From positions 1-64,000 of the forward strand of contig JAGBAO010000011.1 in assembly GCA_017938925.1 (NCBI GenBank): a stretch of DNA of 64,000 nucleotides, written 5' to 3'. Numbering within the stretch: position 1 is the first letter of the stretch; each line of letters starts with the position of its first letter. Source of the DNA: Bacteroidales bacterium. GTDB taxonomy: Bacteria; Bacteroidota; Bacteroidia; Bacteroidales; UBA932. This document shows positions 24,671-32,948 of this stretch, in pieces. The notes beneath the pieces were generated by a model. That model saw nothing but the letters and a program-made list of their open reading frames with translations. It made no database searches and was not told the DNA's origin. The position numbers and the translations under genes are program-made.

Positions 24671-26014
24671 ATGAGCGATATGGGAAAAAGAGTCTTTAAA
24701 CGTAAGATTTATAATGCCATCGGAGAGTGGAAACGCAAGAGCAATGGCCAGACTGCGCTTCTGATTGAAGGCGCTCGTCGTATTGGTAAATCTACTATAG
24801 TTGAAAAGTTTGCGCAGGAAGAATATCGCTCATATATCCTGATTGACTTTAACAAGGCAAGCCAGGAGGTGAAGTCTTTGTTCAATGACTTGATGGATCT
24901 GGATTTCATCTTCCTTCGTTTGCAGCAAATCTATTCCAAGATTCTTTATGACAGGCAGTCTGTAATCATATTTGATGAAGTGCAGACTTGTCCTAAGGCG
25001 CGACAGGCGATCAAGTATCTGGTTCAAGACGGAAGATATGACTATATCGAGACAGGATCTTTAATAAGCATCAAGAAGAATACGGAGGGCATAACAATTC
25101 CGAGCGAAGAAGATCGTATTCAGATGTACCCGATGGACTACGAGGAGTTCAGGTGGGCTTTGGGAGATACTGCGACCTTCCCTTTATTGCAGATATTTTG
25201 GGATAAGAAGATGCCTTTGGGTGCAGCCCATAGAGAGGCTCAGAAGAATCTGAGGCTTTATATGCTTGTCGGAGGAATGCCACAGGCAGTAAACGCCTAT
25301 CTTGATACCAATAACCTGCAGGCGGTAGATGAGGCAAAGAGGAGAATCATAAGGCTGTATGAGGAAGATTTCATCAAAATAGATCCAACCGAGAGAGTCT
25401 CAAAGTTGTTTATGTCAATACCGTCTATCTTGGCTCGTAATGTTTCTCGTTATGTCCCGTCATCTGTAATAGGCGAGGTGGAAGAAAATAAGAAGATGGA
25501 ACTTCTGAAGAGTCTGGAAGATAGCAAGACCGTAAATATGTCTCATCATGCTGATGATCCGAATGTCGGTCTGCCTACAACAGCCAATTATGATAAGTTC
25601 AAACTTTATGTGGGCGATACAGGTCTTTTCATCACTCTTGCTTTCTGGGATAAGGACTTTACCGAGAACGTCATATATGACAAGTTGCTGACAGATAAGC
25701 TTCCGGTGAATTTGGGATATGTATATGAGAATCTTGTCGCCCAGATGTTGGTGGCTTCAGGAAACAAGCTCTTCTACCATACATGGCCAAAGGATGAAAA
25801 GCATTATTACGAAGTGGATTTTCTCCTTTCAAGAGGAGCGAAACTCTGCCCGGTTGAAGTCAAGTCATCAGGATATAAGGCTCATGCATCTTTGGACGCA
25901 TTTAGTGCGAAGTACTCCAGCCGAATAAAGGATAGATATCTGATCTATACTAAGGACTTTGCCCGCGAAGAGGAAACACTTTATGTTCCTGCCTATATGA
26001 CGCCTCTCTTGTAA
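24671..26014 (+). CDS. AAA-family ATPase with DUF4143 C-terminal domain
   Basis: The 447-residue protein has an N-terminal AAA_14-type ATPase: Walker A GARRIGKST (Lys40) and Walker B SVIIFDEVQ (about residue 100), with sensor segment YIETGSLISI. The C-terminal DUF4143 half ends in a nuclease-like fold segment (YYEVDFLLSRGAKLCPVEVKSS) that resembles PD-(D/E)xK but lacks proof of activity. These proteins are very numerous in Bacteroidales and their role is unsettled. Expression is probably governed by the phased repeats upstream. Confidence 0.85.
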   Translation: MSDMGKRVFKRKIYNAIGEWKRKSNGQTALLIEGARRIGKSTIVEKFAQEEYRSYILIDFNKASQEVKSLFNDLMDLDFIFLRLQQIYSKILYDRQSVIIFDEVQTCPKARQAIKYLVQDGRYDYIETGSLISIKKNTEGITIPSEEDRIQMYPMDYEEFRWALGDTATFPLLQIFWDKKMPLGAAHREAQKNLRLYMLVGGMPQAVNAYLDTNNLQAVDEAKRRIIRLYEEDFIKIDPTERVSKLFMSIPSILARNVSRYVPSSVIGEVEENKKMELLKSLEDSKTVNMSHHADDPNVGLPTTANYDKFKLYVGDTGLFITLAFWDKDFTENVIYDKLLTDKLPVNLGYVYENLVAQMLVASGNKLFYHTWPKDEKHYYEVDFLLSRGAKLCPVEVKSSGYKAHASLDAFSAKYSSRIKDRYLIYTKDFAREEETLYVPAYMTPLL

Positions 26015-26046
26015 AAAGGTCAGAATAAACTCGGCAAAGTACTCGT

Positions 26047-26108
26047 AAAATTTTGCGCTTCCAAAACAACCTGTTTAATTTGCCATGTCAGTTCTCGGAT
26101 TGACATGG
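26047..26108 (+). repeat. 62-bp direct repeat, copy 1, upstream of the RhuM-Fic pair
   Basis: Bases 26047-26108 are identical to 28294-28355. The unit starts AAAATTTTGCGCTTCC and ends in a dyad CCATGTCA-N10-TGACATGG. The two copies bracket exactly the RhuM and BRO-Fic genes. Confidence 0.95.
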
Positions 26109-26171
26109 TGTATCAGATAATTCACTACTTTTGCATATAATACGTTTAGAGGTGGGCAAAAGAAACCGGAT

Positions 26172-27152
26172 ATGGACCAGAACAAAATCATACTATATCA
26201 GGACGACAACGAGATCACTCGTGTGGCTGTGAGATTTGCGGATGAAGATTTGTGGCTGACACAGAATCAGTTGGCGGAGATTTATGATACCACGAAGCAG
26301 AATATCAGCCTGCATATTGAGAATATCCTCAAGGATGGGGAGTTGGATCCGAATCGAACTGTCAAGGATTTCTTGACGGTTCGCCAGGAAGGAAACCGTC
26401 AAGTGCAGAGAAATATTGTCCACTATAATCTCGACATGATCATCGCTCTTGGCTATCGTGTTCAGTCACAGGTGGCTGTGCGTTTCCGTAGGTGGGCTAC
26501 GCAGAGGCTTCATGAGTATATCCAGAAGGGTTTTGCGATGGATGATGAGAGGCTGAAGCAGGGCGGAAACCGGTATTTCCGTGAGCTTTTGCAGCGTATC
26601 AGGGACATCCGCAGTAGTGAGCGTAACTTCTATCAGCAGGTGACGGATATATATGCGACCGCAGTCGACTATGATCCTCGCAGTGATATGACTAAGACTT
26701 TCTTCGCGACTGTACAAAATAAATTGCATTATGCGGTCCATGAGAATACCGCAGCGGAGGTTATTTATAATCGTGTGGATAATGAAAAGCCGTTCGTTGG
26801 TATGACTAACTTCAAGGGTAACTATGTTACCAAGGACGATGTGAAGATTGCCAAGAATTATCTTTCAGAATTGGAGTTGCAGAGGCTGAATCTTCTCGTA
26901 TCCGGATTCTTGGACTTTGCGGAGTTCCAGGCTTTGGAGATGAATCCGATGACTATGAAGGATTGGATTGAGGCTCTGGATAGTCAAATAACCGCTCACA
27001 AGAGAAAGGTTTTGATAGGAAAGGGGATGGTCTCGCACGCTCAAGCGATCAAAAAAGCAGAGCAGGAGTTTGAGATTTATCGCCAGAGGGAAATGGAGAT
27101 GCTTGAAAGTGACTTTGACCGGGAGATCAAGAAACTTAAAGAGAAGAATTGA
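26172..27152 (+). CDS. RhuM family protein
   Basis: This 326-residue protein has the RhuM signature from the start (EDLWLTQNQLAEIYDTTKQNISLHIENI), an N-terminal winged-helix-like DNA-binding region, VHYNLDMIIALGYRVQSQVAVRFRRWATQ, and a C-terminal helical part. RhuM was named in Salmonella pathogenicity island 3, and relatives occur on mobile elements, often beside Fic/Doc-like genes. A TACTTTTG promoter box lies at 26126-26133. The next gene begins 6 bp after its stop, so they form a pair; a regulator or antitoxin-like role is inferred. Confidence 0.85.
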   Translation: MDQNKIILYQDDNEITRVAVRFADEDLWLTQNQLAEIYDTTKQNISLHIENILKDGELDPNRTVKDFLTVRQEGNRQVQRNIVHYNLDMIIALGYRVQSQVAVRFRRWATQRLHEYIQKGFAMDDERLKQGGNRYFRELLQRIRDIRSSERNFYQQVTDIYATAVDYDPRSDMTKTFFATVQNKLHYAVHENTAAEVIYNRVDNEKPFVGMTNFKGNYVTKDDVKIAKNYLSELELQRLNLLVSGFLDFAEFQALEMNPMTMKDWIEALDSQITAHKRKVLIGKGMVSHAQAIKKAEQEFEIYRQREMEMLESDFDREIKKLKEKN

Positions 27153-27158
27153 TTATTT

Positions 27159-28034
27159 ATGAGTAGGATTTCCATCAGATTCTTCAATGACCGGGAGGTC
27201 AGGGCCGTTTGGGATGAGGAGAATTCCAAGTGGTGGTTCTCTGTGCTTGATGTTGTGGGAGTTCTCAATGCTCAGGATGACTATACGAAGAACAGGAACT
27301 ACTGGAAGTATCTCAAGACCAAATTAAAGAAAGAAGGAAGTCAGTTGGTTAGTGCCACTAACCAACTCAAAATGACAGCTGCTGATGGGAAACGTTACCT
27401 TACCGATGTACTGGACTATAATGGTGTCATATTGTTAGCAAAGAGTTTCCCTAACGCGCGGGCTTCGCGCTTCGTGGAATGGTTTACCTATAGCGATGAG
27501 ACGATAGATGGAAGGAGTAAGTCGAAAGCATATGCCCTGTTTGAAAGCAGTCTTATAGACAATATTGAGGTCGGCACGGTGAAAGGACTTCAGCAGATTC
27601 ACGGCTATCTTTTCGGCGGTCTTTACGATTTTGCCGGTCAGATTCGCACTAAAACCATCAGTAAAGGCGATTTTACATTCTGTCTTGCTGAGTATCTTGG
27701 TCGTGAACTTCAGAAGATTGAGTCAATGCCGGAGGATACTTTCGACAAGATTGTGGCAAAGTATGTTGAAATGAACGTCGCTCATCCATTTATGGAAGGT
27801 AATGGCCGTTCTACTCGTATCTGGCTTGATCTTATTTTCAAGAAGCGCCTTCGGAAATGCGTTGACTGGAGCCGGATCAATAAGAAGGAATATCTCCAGG
27901 CGATGCAGGATAGCGTTGTCAATACAGCTCCAGTTCAAAGACTCCTGGCATCAGCCCTCACAGATAAGATCAACGATCGTGAGACATTTATGAAGGGTAT
28001 CGACTACTCATATTATTATGAGCAGGAGGATTAG
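27159..28034 (+). CDS. BRO-N domain fused to class III Fic domain
   Basis: The 291-residue protein has two parts. Residues 1-110 resemble the BRO-N/KilA-N type DNA-binding domain ([42 protein letters not shown]). Residues 120-291 are a Fic domain with [20 protein letters not shown] and the catalytic [12 protein letters not shown] (His209). The C-terminus has SYYYEQ (Ser284, Glu288), matching the SxxxE(G/N) auto-inhibitory motif of class III Fic proteins except for Gln in place of Gly. Fic enzymes AMP-ylate targets; a gyrase-type target is possible. It is paired with RhuM. Confidence 0.85.
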   Translation: MSRISIRFFNDREVRAVWDEENSKWWFSVLDVVGVLNAQDDYTKNRNYWKYLKTKLKKEGSQLVSATNQLKMTAADGKRYLTDVLDYNGVILLAKSFPNARASRFVEWFTYSDETIDGRSKSKAYALFESSLIDNIEVGTVKGLQQIHGYLFGGLYDFAGQIRTKTISKGDFTFCLAEYLGRELQKIESMPEDTFDKIVAKYVEMNVAHPFMEGNGRSTRIWLDLIFKKRLRKCVDWSRINKKEYLQAMQDSVVNTAPVQRLLASALTDKINDRETFMKGIDYSYYYEQED

Positions 28035-28137
28035 GCTCTTCAATGATGTGTTGAATGTTGCTGAAAAGGTTGTATGCTTATAACCATTTTGGCAACATTT
28101 TATTTCATAAGATTGAAACTTGCCCTTTGTGGGAAAT

Positions 28138-28303
28138 TAATCGACAAAATTTTGCAAAAACATCCAGTTAATCGACAAAATTTTGCAATTTTGCAAAAGA
28201 ACGTAATTTAAATGACGAAAAACTAATGAATGTGCATCCAAGGATTGGGCTGTTTTAGAGGAGGATGAATGATAGGATGAGGTTTAAATCGACAAAATTT
28301 TGC
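28138..28303 (+). repeat. Three copies of AATCGACAAAATTTTGC downstream of BRO-Fic
   Basis: TAATCGACAAAATTTTGCAA occurs at 28138-28157 and 28169-28188 (31 bp apart), and AATCGACAAAATTTTGC recurs at 28287-28303, leading straight into the second 62-bp repeat. The core CAAAATTTTG is palindromic. These may be operator or recombination sites; no protein is known to bind them. Confidence 0.8.
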
Positions 28304-28355
28304 GCTTCCAAAACAACCTGTTTAATTTGCCATGTCAGTTCTCGGATTGACATGG
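28294..28355 (+). repeat. 62-bp direct repeat, copy 2
   Basis: Identical to 26047-26108. Here the terminal dyad CCATGTCA/TGACATGG is followed by CTTTTATTA, so it may also act as a terminator. The 2,247-bp step between copies holds only the RhuM and BRO-Fic genes and the small repeats. Confidence 0.95.
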
Positions 28356-28529
28356 CTTTTATTATGTGAAATTTATTGAAATCAGTGATTATGAGAAGGT
28401 AGGAATGTGGAAGCAATGCGATGGTGACAGTGCAGATGACAGTAGAGGAATACCTTGAAATGAAGTCGAGGCAGGAAACGAAGTCGCGTCTCCACTTCTG
28501 CCGTCATCCCCGACTTGATCGGGGATCCC

Positions 28530-28724
28530 TCACTCACAGAACTTCTCGACGAACTCCTTCGCCTCCGGATATTTCTTGTAATACACCCTCATCATCTCCT
28601 GGATCGTATCATTCATATTCTCCTGTTTTGCCTTTGCGATACTCTTTACCAGGATCTCTCCCTCACTGCTCACCGCCGAATCCTTCCTCTTCAAAGATGC
28701 TCGAAAATCCTCTAACTGTCCCAT
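28530..28724 (-). CDS. Small hypothetical protein
   Basis: A 64-residue frame encodes a charged helical peptide (MGQLEDFRASLKRKDSAVSS then KQENMNDTIQEMMRVYYKKYPE). No family was recognised. It is bordered on its 3' side by a REP-like palindrome (28502-28527) that relates to the one at 10821-10846. Codon composition looks protein-like, but it may be a relic. Confidence 0.4.
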   Translation of the reverse strand: MGQLEDFRASLKRKDSAVSSEGEILVKSIAKAKQENMNDTIQEMMRVYYKKYPEAKEFVEKFCE

Positions 28725-29130
28725 GTCTAAATGTGTTTTTGTGTTAATATGAAAATATACTAATGCACTAATGTGCGTGTGTGTCTATGTGTTAATGCAT
28801 GTATGTTCGTGTGTCTTAATGTGTCTGTGTACGTATGTGTTAATGTACGTGACTATGCATGTGCTAATGTGTGAATACGTCAATCTGTCAATGTCCTATT
28901 GTGTTTGTGCGCCAGTATATTAGTGTGTTCAACAAAGTTATCCAAGGCACTTCCTCCCTCCAAATTTTACCGCCTTTTGGGGCCGAAAACGCTCCGGAAT
29001 CACGCCATTTTTCAAGATTTCAAAACAGATCTTCCAGCCGCAGTTTCGTTTGAGCGTTAGTCCGGATTGCAAGATGTGTGTACGTGTCACGAACACGGGG
29101 AAAATGAGACAGTCATATTGTCATATGTTG
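28725..29130. repeat. Degenerate TGTGTTAATG low-complexity tract and gene-free DNA
   Basis: From about 28735 to 28930 the DNA is a string of imperfect units built from TGTG, TTAATG and ATGTGT (for example TGTGTTAATGCATGTATG). It is rich in GT on one strand and lacks a strict period. From 28930 to 29130 I see nothing I can assign. The tract marks the junction between the Fic cassette and the defence-like island. Confidence 0.65.
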
Positions 29131-29200
29131 TATATTTGGTATAAATACTGATAATACTTTTTTTATTGTTCACTGTGCCACATAATAATGATAAAAACAC

Positions 29201-29208
29201 TAAATTTG
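29201..29208 (+). promoter_or_regulatory. TAAATTTG promoter box for the GHKL ATPase operon
   Basis: TAAATTTG fits TAnnTTTG and ends 12 bp before the ATG at 29221. A second box (TATATTTG, 29131-29138) lies further upstream. Confidence 0.55.
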
Positions 29209-29220
29209 TAGAATAAAGTT

Positions 29221-30573
29221 ATGAATATGCTTGGGGATTTAGATAGGGAAGCAAATGCAAGACTGCAGTTTAAAATTTTTAAGCGCCGACGCATTATTAA
29301 GCGTCGACATCATAAATCATCTAATCCTTTACACTCTTTTCGGTATGGTAGTCATATAAGAAGAACATATTCACTGCTGATTAAAGAATTTGATAAGAAT
29401 GGTTATATTCAGCAGAAGTATGTTAGGAAGGTAATAGATATTCCAAAGATATTCTCTTTTAAATCAAATTTTGATGATAGCATATTAGTTTATAAAATGT
29501 TACTGTCGTCGTATATACTAGGTGTAGGACATGTAATACTCAACTTTACATCATGCAAGAAAGCAGATATTGCAAATTTTGAACTGCTAAATGTTTTAGT
29601 GGATGCGCTAGTAGAATTAAAAGAGAGATATAATTATGGATTACACTATCCTACCCATAAGTTTATAAAATGTGTTTGTTCAAAGTATGATGGTAAAACT
29701 AATAAATACTTGCATGCCTTTAAATATCACCAGTTGGAGGAAGAATTCTGTGATGATAGTAAGTTTCTACCTTTAAATCTTTTTAAAGGTAGAAATAGAA
29801 GGTCATACAAAGAAAATATGAAGGCTATAGCTGTATCTCAAATTGTTGATTTTGTGAGAGAATCGGTGAGGGCTATGGATGTAGATTTATCAGTAAATGG
29901 ACAAAACTCATTAGAAGGTTTTACATCCGAGGTCTTGAATAATGCGGAAGATCATAGCTTGGCTAAAAGTGAGTGGTTTGTTAATGGCATTGCTTTTAAT
30001 GAAGTACAAGAAGATGTAAATGTTATAGAATTGAATCTTTCCATTATGAATGTGGGATTATCAATGTATGGAGGATTTGAGGAAACAAAAGAGCAAAATA
30101 TCAGTATATATAATAAACTGGATGATTTATATGAAGAACATGTCCAAAAGTTTCCTTCCAATAAAGTCTTTAGTCGAGAGTCAATGTTTATGCTCTATAT
30201 GTTAAATGAAGGTATCAGCCGATTGAAATATTTGGATGATAGTAGAGGGCATGGAACAATGAATTTTATAGAAGCTTTTATAGAACTGGGATCTTTCGGG
30301 GAAATTAATAATAAGTTTCAGCCAAGGCTAAATATTATTTCCGGACATAGCGTACTTACGTGCGACAATAAGTATAAGCCATATAAAGACGGTACTTTTC
30401 GCAAGATATCTTTAAATAAAGATCGCTCTATTAGAAGTCTACCGGATAAGGATTATTTGCAATATAATCAGGAATATTTTCCTGGTACTATATTGGAATG
30501 TAAAATATATTTGAATAAAGAACATACTCAAAATATACTTAAAGCAAATGGAACAGCAGAAACATACAATTAG
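29221..30573 (+). CDS. GHKL (histidine-kinase-like) ATPase of unknown function
   Basis: The 450-residue protein has a basic N-terminus and a helical middle, then a GHKL-type ATP-binding domain in its second half. The N-box is SEVLNNAEDHS (Glu237, Asn241, His245, matching ExxxNAxxH), and the glycine lid is DSRGHGTMNF (340-348). The usual D-x-G element appears as IMNVGLSMYGG. No receiver, HisKA or membrane segment is seen, so it is not a conventional sensor kinase. The next gene, a STAS-like protein, starts within its last 26 bases. The pairing resembles ATPase plus STAS-like modules, but the function is unknown. Confidence 0.7.
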   Translation: MNMLGDLDREANARLQFKIFKRRRIIKRRHHKSSNPLHSFRYGSHIRRTYSLLIKEFDKNGYIQQKYVRKVIDIPKIFSFKSNFDDSILVYKMLLSSYILGVGHVILNFTSCKKADIANFELLNVLVDALVELKERYNYGLHYPTHKFIKCVCSKYDGKTNKYLHAFKYHQLEEEFCDDSKFLPLNLFKGRNRRSYKENMKAIAVSQIVDFVRESVRAMDVDLSVNGQNSLEGFTSEVLNNAEDHSLAKSEWFVNGIAFNEVQEDVNVIELNLSIMNVGLSMYGGFEETKEQNISIYNKLDDLYEEHVQKFPSNKVFSRESMFMLYMLNEGISRLKYLDDSRGHGTMNFIEAFIELGSFGEINNKFQPRLNIISGHSVLTCDNKYKPYKDGTFRKISLNKDRSIRSLPDKDYLQYNQEYFPGTILECKIYLNKEHTQNILKANGTAETYN

Positions 30574-30913
30574 TTTAACGGAAGCTCATAGAGGAAGTGT
30601 TAAAACAACATCTTTTACTGGACGACCGGAAGGCAAGGCAGTTCGTTCTGAATTAAATTTGGACACATTCGATTTATCAGACAATGAATATAATGTTGTA
30701 CTGCCTTCTGATACAACATCTTTTAATCCTTCTTTTTTCTTGGGTTTGTTTTTCGATAGTATAAAGAAATTAGGGTGGGATAAGTTTTCGCGCAAATACG
30801 TATTTGATTTGTCTAATATGGCCGCAGAGCTAAAAACTGTGATTAAAGAAGACCTCGATGAATGTGAGCGTAAGGCAAAGAATGAGTTAAAAGGTTTGAC
30901 TGGTCTGGATTAA
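30548..30913 (+). CDS. STAS-like DUF4325 protein
   Basis: This 121-residue protein has an unstructured basic start, then a compact alpha/beta region (YNVVLPSDTTSFNPSFFLGLFFDSIKKLG, FSRKYVFDLSN) that resembles the DUF4325 STAS-like family. Such domains are small partners often found with GHKL ATPases, recalling anti-sigma/anti-anti-sigma pairs. Its 26-bp overlap with the ATPase gene implies coupled translation and probably a complex. Confidence 0.65.
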   Translation: MEQQKHTISLTEAHRGSVKTTSFTGRPEGKAVRSELNLDTFDLSDNEYNVVLPSDTTSFNPSFFLGLFFDSIKKLGWDKFSRKYVFDLSNMAAELKTVIKEDLDECERKAKNELKGLTGLD

Positions 30914-30914
30914 T

Positions 30915-31532
30915 ATGGTGGCATTATCTTTATTAATAGATTCTACATTGGTAGAAACTTGTACTCAATGTACCAATGTTGTTAATGATACTACTCATTG
31001 GTTTGATGCAACTGTGTCCATTGGTGACTTGTTATCTTTATTTGGAACTTTACTGGGCTTATGGTTGGCAATACATCAATATAAGAAATCATCAAAAGCT
31101 TCTCGTGATCAAGATCAACAAAATCAAAAAGAAACATGGTTTTTAAATGTTATTGTATTGCCACAACTTGAACCGATAAACTCATTTTATCACGTTCTTT
31201 TCAATAGATTAGAAGAAGATAGGTCCTATATATCTTCTCTGGCGAGCGGGTTGTATGAGGATTATGTGATTAGCCTCGCCAAATTAAAGGCGAGAAGAAA
31301 AAAGGATATAAATGATTTTTTTGATCAGATAATAGCTCTAGTTGAGTCGTATGATGTGACCTTATCATCAAAAGTGGAGCAGCATGTTATGAATTTAGAA
31401 GATATTTATGTTAATATAATAGACAAATATAGTAGTAAGGAGGAGGTAAGCGAGAGAGAGTTAATTCTTGATAATCAAAAAGAATTAATTGCTACACTAA
31501 ATTCTGGAATGAAGAGAGCGTCTGTTGAATAA
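30915..31532 (+). CDS. Single-pass membrane protein, third gene of the ATPase/STAS operon
   Basis: The 205-residue protein has one clear membrane helix (LLSLFGTLLGLWLAIHQY, about residues 39-56) near the N-terminus and a long charged helical cytoplasmic domain. It starts 1 bp after the STAS-like gene. No enzymatic motif was found. By position it could be the membrane target or effector of the ATPase/STAS pair; this is inference. Confidence 0.6.
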   Translation: MVALSLLIDSTLVETCTQCTNVVNDTTHWFDATVSIGDLLSLFGTLLGLWLAIHQYKKSSKASRDQDQQNQKETWFLNVIVLPQLEPINSFYHVLFNRLEEDRSYISSLASGLYEDYVISLAKLKARRKKDINDFFDQIIALVESYDVTLSSKVEQHVMNLEDIYVNIIDKYSSKEEVSERELILDNQKELIATLNSGMKRASVE

Positions 31533-31602
31533 TAGATGCTTTCAATATTTGATTTATCTGCCTAAAAATATAAATTTGTCATCGCAAGGTAAATCAAGAA
31601 TC

Positions 31603-32856
31603 ATGAATGTTAAATTTATATCGCAGGGCATAGAGTCCGATAGCGATAGTTATGTGCCCGCCGGTAATTATATCAATGCTTCGTTAAAGGAAGATTATAC
31701 TAGATTTTCTGCTTTTGTTGCATTTGTAAGTGCAGGGGGTATTGAGAATATTAAAGAATCTCTATTGTCATTTAGAGGTAATGGTGGAGACATACGATTG
31801 TATGTCGGAGTAGATATGCATGGAACGTCAAAAGAGGCTTTACAACTATTATTGGACTTAGGCATACCGACATATATAGTATACTCTTCAAACCGAATAG
31901 TGTATCATCCCAAGATATATGCGTTTGAAAGTGCTAATAGGTAGAAACTTTTAATAGGATCGTCGAATCTTACAGTATCTGGACTGTATCAGAATGTAGA
32001 GGCTTCTGTAGTGCTATCCGGTGATAATGATGACGCGGATGAGATGCGTTCGTTTATATCTGATGTGTATGAAAGTTTCAATTTAGTTCTCCAAGAGAAT
32101 TCGACAATTTGTAGGATGTTAAATGCTGAGTTGCTAGAACTTTTGGTAGATGGAGGTCTTGTTATAAGCGAAAAAGCGAATATCGCTATTTCTAATGAAA
32201 TTTCTAAAAAGCACCATAAAGCATCGTTGTCTTCTAAAACGAAGTTGGAGGAGCAATTCTCAAAGCTGAAGGTAGTTCGTCCGCAAAAAGGGTATAAACG
32301 AGTTTTGAGTGCAGAGATAATAAGCGGTGCACTTCTAGAAGAACGACAAGTCGTTTATGAAAGATCTCCAATTCGCTCTAATACAATGTGGGTGTGTACA
32401 GGTAAAATGACAGGAGGTTCTCGTAATATATTGGATTTGTCTAAAAACGGAAAGAGGGCAGGTCAGTTGATATCTGGTAGCGTTAGCTTTTTTGTAGATG
32501 ATCCTAACTTGAAGGATTATAAAAATGAAAATATAGTCATTGTTTATAATGGCAAAGCGTATTACGGTAATTCGCTATTATATGCAATAGGAAATAGTAA
32601 TTGGAGACTTCAGCTTAAAGGAGAAGCGTTAGATGGATCTAAGTTGACAGATATTTCCAGGCCTTATCTTGGATTTGATGGTGGATTCGCTTACAAAATA
32701 TTGCTTTTTCACAAACTAGATCAGCCTGACACATATGAGTTGTCTATTGCGTCAATGGATGAACTCAATATGTTGATTGAGGCCTCTTCGGAATGGGGAG
32801 GAAGTGGCACTGCAGGAATAGGTAGAGAATATGGATTTATTAATCCTCAAGCATAG
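31603..32856 (+). pseudogene. PLD-family (NgoFVII-like) restriction nuclease gene with in-frame TAG
   Basis: The frame from ATG 31603 (MNVKFISQGIESDSD) runs to 32856 but is broken by TAG at 31942-31944. Before the stop is a phospholipase-D-type fold with HPKIYAF (the HxK catalytic motif). Directly after it, in the same frame, is KLLIGSSNLTVSGL, the GSxN half of the same motif. So one PLD nuclease of about 417 residues, like NgoFVII-type restriction enzymes, is split at one codon. A 5' start at 31525, overlapping the previous gene, is also possible. It is either a recent nonsense mutation or an expression switch; a sequencing error is a third option. Confidence 0.8.
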
Positions 32857-32867
32857 AAATGACATGA

Positions 32868-32897
32868 CCCCCGAAAGTTTTGTATATCTTTCGGGGG
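32868..32897. terminator. Bidirectional hairpin between converging genes
   Basis: CCCCCGAAAG (32868-32877) is perfectly complementary to CTTTCGGGGG (32888-32897) with a 10-nt AT-rich loop. It sits between the end of the PLD gene and the end of the methyltransferase operon, a natural place for a shared terminator. Confidence 0.7.
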
Positions 32898-32948
32898 CGT
32901 GTCACAATATCGTATTTTATTCCAATCTAAGTTAACCTTTTAATAATG

